Shown one piece after another: positions 1 to 5,298 of a stretch of DNA of 5,298 nucleotides; the stretch's first letter is position 1, and each line of letters starts with the position of its first letter. The translations under genes were made by a program, and so were the position numbers. The stretch covers positions 1-5,298 of the forward strand of contig JACPCT010000125.1 in assembly GCA_016184445.1 (NCBI GenBank). The letters run 5' to 3'. The notes beneath the pieces are model-generated. The model was not told the origin of the DNA. It worked only from the letters and a program-made list of their open reading frames with translations, and did no database searches. Origin of the DNA: Candidatus Tectimicrobiota bacterium (GTDB lineage: Bacteria; UBA8248).

Positions 1-203
1 GATTTTGCTTGATTTCCCGCGAGTTTCTCTCCTTCTGTTCCATTGGGTGGGACGCCAGGGGAAGCAAAATTTTCCGGGCGGCGGGGGGGGAAATAAAAGT
101 CCAGGTTTTCAGGGCTTGCCCGCCTTGCCACCGTCTGGTACATACGAAGGCTCGAAGTTTTTCATGCGGCGCTGCGCTTTTCTCTTACTAAGGGTGTGTC
201 CGA
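1..203. other. G+C-poorer leader without a recognisable gene
   Basis: By direct count this stretch has 110 G/C in 203 bases (54%), against 72% in coding lines I counted further on. It holds a run of eight G at 83-90, an AAAATTTT palindrome at 66-73 and several short A/T runs. Open frames cross it but none gives a recognisable protein. OppF/DppF genes usually follow an OppD/DppD gene closely, yet no end of such a gene is visible here. It may be a true promoter region, a rearrangement border or a misassembled join; the sequence does not decide. Confidence 0.5.
116..144 (+). promoter_or_regulatory. Weak sigma70-type promoter candidate
   Basis: TTGCCC at 116-121 (4 of 6 to the -35 consensus) is followed after 17 bases by TACATA at 139-144 (3 of 6 to the -10), with a TG one base before it as in extended -10 elements. 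Transcription would start near 151, about 50 bases before the ATPase start codon. The match is poor and supported mainly by spacing and by lying in the A/T-richer stretch. Confidence 0.2.
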
Positions 204-1131
204 ATGGCCGAGGCTCTATTGGAAGTCAAGAATCTGGTCAAGCACTTCCCCGTGCGCGGAGGAGTTTTCTCCCAGGTGAGGGGCTATGTGCGCGCGGTGG
301 ACGGGGTGAGCTTCAGCGTGGCCAAGGGGGAGACCCTGGGCCTCGTGGGCGAGAGCGGCTGCGGCAAGTCCACGACGGGCCGCTCCGTGCTCCGGCTCAT
401 CGAGCCCACCTCCGGCGAGATCCGCTTCCAGGGCCAGGACGTGGTCGCCCTCGACCGGGAGTCCATGCGGAAGCTGCGGCGGAAGATGCAGATCATCTTC
501 CAGGACCCCTACGCCTCCCTGAACCCCCGGATGACGGTGGGAAGCATCGTGGGCGAGCCGCTCGCCATCCACCACATCGCCACGGGGAAGGCGCGCGAGG
601 AGCGCGTGGCCCAGCTTCTCCACCGGGTGGGCCTGAGGCCCGAGCACATGAGGCGCTACCCCCACGAGTTCTCCGGCGGCCAGCGCCAGCGAATCGGCAT
701 CGCCCGCGCCCTAGCGCTCAACCCCGACCTCATCATCGCCGACGAGCCGGTGAGCGCCTTGGACGTGTCCATCCAAGCCCAGGTGATCAACCTCCTGGAG
801 GATCTCCAGAAGGAGTTCGGCATCGCCTACGTCCTCGTCGCCCACGACCTGGCTGTGGTCCAGCACATCAGCGACGGAGGCGCTTCTCTCGGCCGTGCCG
901 GTGCCCGACCCCAAGATCAAGAAGAAGCGCATCATCCTCCGGGGGGATGTGCCCAGCCCGGTGAATCCCCCCTCCGGCTGCCGCTTCCACACCCGGTGCC
1001 CCTACAAGGAGGACATCTGCGTGAGGGAGGAGCCTCCCATGCGGGAGATCCTCTCGGGGCACTTCGCGGCCTGCCATTTCTCCGAGAAGCTCTACGGCAT
1101 CCAGTCCGCCAAGCCGGCCGTCGCAAGTTGA
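204..1131 (+). pseudogene. oppF: Oligopeptide/dipeptide ABC transporter ATPase (OppF/DppF type), disrupted by an out-of-frame internal deletion
   Basis: An intact OppF/DppF is a cytoplasmic ATPase that powers peptide import through a two-permease ABC complex. The start ATG at 204 has AAGGG nine bases upstream and begins the usual [13 protein letters not shown] opening. Visible motifs are Walker [10 protein letters not shown] (residues 49-57), Q-loop [10 protein letters not shown] (Q100), signature FSGGQRQR (156-163), Walker B with catalytic E181, D-loop SALD (184-187) and H-loop H214. The frame is right up to HISD (D224, 873-875). The family sequence then resumes one frame over as [13 protein letters not shown] from 874 and runs to the stop at 1129-1131. 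This second part is the C-terminal oligopeptide_HPY domain, with the Cys pattern GCRFHTRC, a third Cys in DIC and a fourth in AACHF. About 27 residues between the two parts (the MYLG...HPYT segment of E. coli OppF) are missing. If translated, the original frame would give 329 residues with a foreign tail after D224, ending at 1193. OppF and DppF cannot be separated here, so the symbol is provisional. A real pseudogene or an assembly error are both possible. Confidence 0.9.
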
Positions 1132-1139
1132 ACGGAACG

Positions 1140-1164
1140 CGCCGGAAAGGGCCTTCCGCCGGCG
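1140..1164 (+). terminator. Weak hairpin after the ATPase gene
   Basis: CGCCGG at 1140-1145 pairs with CCGGCG at 1159-1164 around a 13-base loop. An alternative fold pairs CGCC/GGCG and GGAA/TTCC with a three-base bulge. The hairpin lies nine bases after the stop codon at 1129-1131, where a terminator would be expected. No T tract follows, so termination is doubtful. Confidence 0.25.
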
Positions 1165-1166
1165 TG

Positions 1167-1196
1167 TTGCCTCCATCCCCCCATCGAGGTTAGAGT
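1167..1196 (+). promoter_or_regulatory. Weak promoter candidate for the sensor gene
   Basis: TTGCCT at 1167-1172 and TAGAGT at 1191-1196 each match four of six consensus bases and are 18 bases apart. A transcript starting just after would have a leader of roughly 50 bases before the ATG at 1253. No other evidence supports it. Confidence 0.2.
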
Positions 1197-4100
1197 GGAC
1201 AATCCGGTACGGGTTGGCCCCTCTCGCCCGGCGGACATCCGGCCGCTAGAGCATGGATGAGGATCGCAAGGTTTCACGCCTGCCCCTGATCGTCTTCTCC
1301 TTGATCACGGCCGCCGCCGCCGTGGCGCTCTATCTCTTCGTCCGCCAGACTCTTCACGAGGTCCCGCGGGCGCGCCTGCAGGAGCGCGACCGCCGGCTCG
1401 TCCAGATCTTCCAGGGCCGCGTCCTCGCCCGCCTGGGCGCCGTCCGGGTGCGGATCGAGGGGTCGGAGCTCCTCATCGCGGCCACCCCCCCGAGCGCGCG
1501 CACCGCGGCCCGGGCGCTGGCCTTCGCCCTCCGGGAGGAATCGGAGGAGGGCTACCTGGCCGCGGTGGTGCTGGACGAGCGGGGGGCGATTCTCGCCTCC
1601 CGCCGGAAGGGGAACGTTCCGCCCGCCGGCGAGACGGAGAGGGCGGCCTGGATCCGCGGGGCCGAGGCCCTGCAGGGGGCCGAGGCGCAAAAGAGGCCCC
1701 TGGAGGCCCGCTACTACCTGGAAGCGGGCTCCCTGAGCGGCGTCCCCGTGATTTACTCCGTGGGCCCCTCCCCATCCACCAAGGGGTTCTGGGGGGTGAT
1801 CCTCCCGGCGGAGTCCCTCCTCCCCGTCGAGGCGGGCGAGATCGGCGAGCGCGACGCTGTGTTCCTCCTGGCCGGGGAGGAGCAGTCCGTGGTCTTCGCC
1901 CGCCGGGGCGCGAAGTTCCTCTACGAGGAGGTGGGGCGGCCCTTCGACCAGGGCTTGGCCTCCGCCCTCGAGATACTGGCTTGCTGCGACCCCGCCGCCT
2001 TCAACACCGTCAACGAGGGGGACCGGTGGATGGTCCAGTCCCGCTTCCCCGGGGGGGTGCGGGAGTTCCTCCTGGTCCGCGTGGCGGACCGGCGCGAGGC
2101 CGCAGGCGGCCAGGCCTCCGCCGAGCGGTGGCTTCTGGGGTCCTTCCTCGTCGGGTGGGCCCTGCTGGTCGGGGTGTTCGGTTTCGCGGAGAGCCGGCGG
2201 GCGCGCGCCGCCGGGCCGCTCGAGGGGATGGGGGAGGAGTTCACCGCCCCGGCCGGGGAGCCCGCAGGCGCGGAGAGGGCCGCTCCCTCGCCGCTTGCCG
2301 GGCTGAGCCGGCTGAGCGAGGCCGTGGCCCGGGGCGATCACTTCCGCGACGTGCTCGCCCTCGCCGCGCAGGAGGCGGCTCGCTTCATCCGTGCGGACCG
2401 CCACTATGCGGCCCTCTACGACGACTCGCTGAACCAGGTCCTCGAGGTGGCCTCCTCGCGCCTCGGGGAGGGCTACCGCGCCTCGGTGGGCATGGGGGTG
2501 GCCGATCTCCCGGAGTGGATCTCCATCCGGGAGAAGGACGTCGTCGAAGTGACCTCGCTGGAGGGATGGCAGGACGCTCCCGCGCCCTTCCGGGCCGAGG
2601 GGGCCAGGGCCGCCGCCGTCTTCCCGATCCGGATCGGGGGGCGCGTCTTCGGCCTCCTCTCCTTCTTCTTCGATCAGCCCCGCGAGCTGGAGGGCCGGGA
2701 GGTGGAGTTCTGCTCCCTGGCCGTGCTCCAGTGCGCGTCGGCGGTGGCGAGGGCGCTCTCCCTCGCCGAGCCCCCCGCTGACCGCTGAGGTAGACTGAAC
2801 CGGCGGCCGGGAGGGCGGTCTCCTGCGGGCGCCGCTCTCCCCCCCGCAGGGATTCTTCTTGCGAGGGGGCACGCCGTGAGATCATCCGGCGGCCCGGCCC
2901 TCGCCCTCGTGAGGGCCGCCCTGGCCCTTCGGGAGGAAACGCGTGCTCACGCCTGAGGATTTCGCCTCCCTCTACAAGGACTTCGAGAGCGCGCCCGCGC
3001 GCTTCGACTGCGGCAAGAAGTGCTCCCCCTTCAACGGGGGGGTCCCCTTCTGCTGCGACACGGGCTGGGTGGTCCCCATCGCCTACCGGCCGGAGTGGAA
3101 GTTCCTGCAGAGGCGGACCCGCCTGTGGCACGAGTTCCGCCCCCGCTCGGGGTCCGAGCTCAAGATGGTGGACGAGGTGGACGAGAAGGAGAGCGTCTTC
3201 ATCGAGTGCCGGGGCGTCCAGCACTGCGAGCGCCACAACCGCTCGGTCTCCTGCCGCACCTTCCCCTACGAGCCCTACTTCGACGCCGAGGGGAACCTCC
3301 TGGGGCTCATGTACAACCGGGTGATGGAGGACAAGTGCTACCTGGTGGACCGCCACCGCATCGTGACCCGCGAGTTCATCCGCTCCTTCCTGCGCTTCTT
3401 CGAGCGCCTGATCGGGAAGTACCCGGAGGAGAAGGATCTCTACATGGACCAGAGCCGCAACTACCGCCGGCAGATGAGCCGCCGGAAGAAGCCGGTCGTG
3501 GTCCTCACCCTCGAGGGCCCCTGGCGGGCGGCCTGCCGGGGGGGCAAGCTCATCGCCCCCTGGATCAAGCCCGACCCGCCGGAGGGCCGCTACCGGCCCA
3601 GGGTGTAGGCGGGAAGTGTTCGGGAGAATTTTGGCAGGGGCGAGGCAGCCGGTTCCGGCGAAGCCTCCCGCCTTTGCGAAGCCCGCTCCGGCGGGCGAAG
3701 GAAGGTCGGCGGAGCCGGGTGCCTCGCCCCCACGGACATGCCCTGACCATATAAGGATTATCGCGAGGCTTCACGTCTAGGTCTCGCCGGATAGGGCGCG
3801 CCCGCCGCGCACACCCCCACCGGAGGTGCCGTCATGGCCGAGCTCATCACCCTGAAGGAGATCGAGGAAGCCCGGGCGAGGATTTCCCCGCTGGTGCGCT
3901 GGACCCCCATCGTGCCCTTCGCCCCCAGCCCGGGGGAGGTGGGGCGCGAGCGGCTCTTCCTCAAGCTGGAGAACCTCCAGGTCACGGGGGCCTACAAGCC
4001 CCGGGCGGCCTTCCACATCGTGGGTTCCCTCAGCCCGGAGGAGCGGGCGCGGGGGGTGGTCATGACCTCCTCGGGCAACTTCGGCCAGGCGTTCGCCCTC

Positions 4101-5298
4101 GCGGGCCGGGAGCTGGGGGTGAAGGTGGCGGTGGTGGTGATGAAGAAGGCGAGCCCCTTCAAGGTGGAGGCGGTGCGGAGGTACGGCGGGGAAGTCGTCT
4201 TCAGCGAGAACGACTACATGGCTCGCAAGCCCAAGATGCACGAAGTGGCGAAGGAGCGGGGGATGATCTTCGTGGACACCTCCGAGGACCGCCGCACCCC
4301 CATCGGGCATTCGAGCATCGGGATGGAGATCCTCGACGACATGCCGGACGTGGAGACCGTGGTGTGCCCCTGCAGCTCGGGCGGGCTCATCTCCGGCCTG
4401 GCGAGCGCCGTCAAGCTCCGCAACCCCAGGGTGCGGGTGGTGGGGGTGCAGCCCGTGGGGGGCGCGGCGATCTACCGCTCCCTCGAGGCCGGCCGGCCCG
4501 TGACGCTCGACCACTGGGACAGCATGGCGGACGGTCTCTCGGCCACCCGCCCGGGCGACTTCCCCTTCGCCCACATCCAGGCCCGGGTGGACGAGGTGGT
4601 CCTCGTCACCGAGGAGGAGATCGCCGAGGCCTTCCGGCAGCTGCTCTTCCGGGGGAAGATCCTGGCCGAGGGGGCGGGCGCCGTCCCGGTGGCGGCCTGC
4701 CTCTCGGGCAAGGTGAAGGGAGGGGGCAAGACGGTGGCCGTCATCAGCGGGGGGAACCTCACCCCCGAGCTCGTCCAGAAGCTCCTCGCGGGGGAGGCGC
4801 CGCCGCGGCCGCCCGCTGAAGGGGGACGGTGGGCGGCGGGCGGCTTTTGGCCTAAACTGGGATGAGCTGCAGCGGATTGGGGCGTTCACCCGCATGGGAG
4901 CGAGACGAGATGCGCCGCCTCAGGCTCTCCGCCCTTTGCGCGCTCTTCCCCGCTCTCCTGCTCTACGGTTGCGAGGGTGTGGCCGTCACCCTGCTCGGGG
5001 TGAGCACCGGCGTCGCCGCCAGCACGGCCATCAGCTACACCCTGGACGGCATCGCCTACCGCACCTTCACGGCCACCCGCGAGAACGTCCGCCTTGCGGC
5101 CCTGAAGGCCCTCTCCCGCATGGGCATGAAGCTCGAGAACGATTCGAAGCGGGGTGGGCGGGACTTCATCGTCGCCAGCGGCCAGGACCGCAAGATCGAG
5201 ATCGAGCTGGAGGTCCTGGCCGGGCGGACCACCCGCATCAACACCGTCGCCAAGTACGGCTTCCTCAACATCTTCCGCGACCGGGCCACCTCGACCGA

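Overview
The window is about 5.3 kb of GC-rich bacterial DNA. Two coding lines that I counted are each 72% G+C, while the first 203 bases are about 54%. All supportable genes read left to right on the + strand. A lipoprotein signal peptide and a periplasm-type sensor point to a diderm (Gram-negative) bacterium. GC-rich uncultivated lineages such as Desulfobacterota, Rokubacteria, NC10 or Tectomicrobia would fit, but the sequence alone does not decide between them.

Layout: (1) bases 1-203 are a G+C-poorer stretch with no recognisable gene and a weak promoter candidate. (2) Bases 204-1131 hold the ATPase gene of an oligopeptide/dipeptide ABC transporter (OppF/DppF type). It is broken near 875 by an out-of-frame internal deletion of about 83 bases. 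(3) Bases 1253-2788 encode a two-pass membrane sensor with an extracytoplasmic Cache-like region and a C-terminal GAF domain but no output domain; a good terminator-like hairpin follows. (4) Bases 2943-3608 encode a nine-cysteine protein of the YkgJ zinc/iron-chelating type, starting at GTG behind a strong Shine-Dalgarno. (5) Bases 3637-3730 are a large imperfect palindrome in the gap. (6) Bases 3834-4865 encode a fold-type II PLP enzyme of the serine/threonine dehydratase group with an altered phosphate-binding loop. (7) From 4910 to the window end runs a DUF3568-like lipoprotein, cut off by the window edge.

The genes do not form an obvious single pathway. The PLP enzyme and the lipoprotein are 44 bases apart and may be cotranscribed. 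The others are separated by gaps of 121-225 bases that hold hairpins. I see no phage, CRISPR, transposase or RNA gene, and no clear sign of a new multi-gene system. The points most worth a second look are the internal deletion in the transporter ATPase, the 94-base palindrome, the output-less Cache-GAF sensor and the Ser-for-Gly loop in the PLP enzyme.
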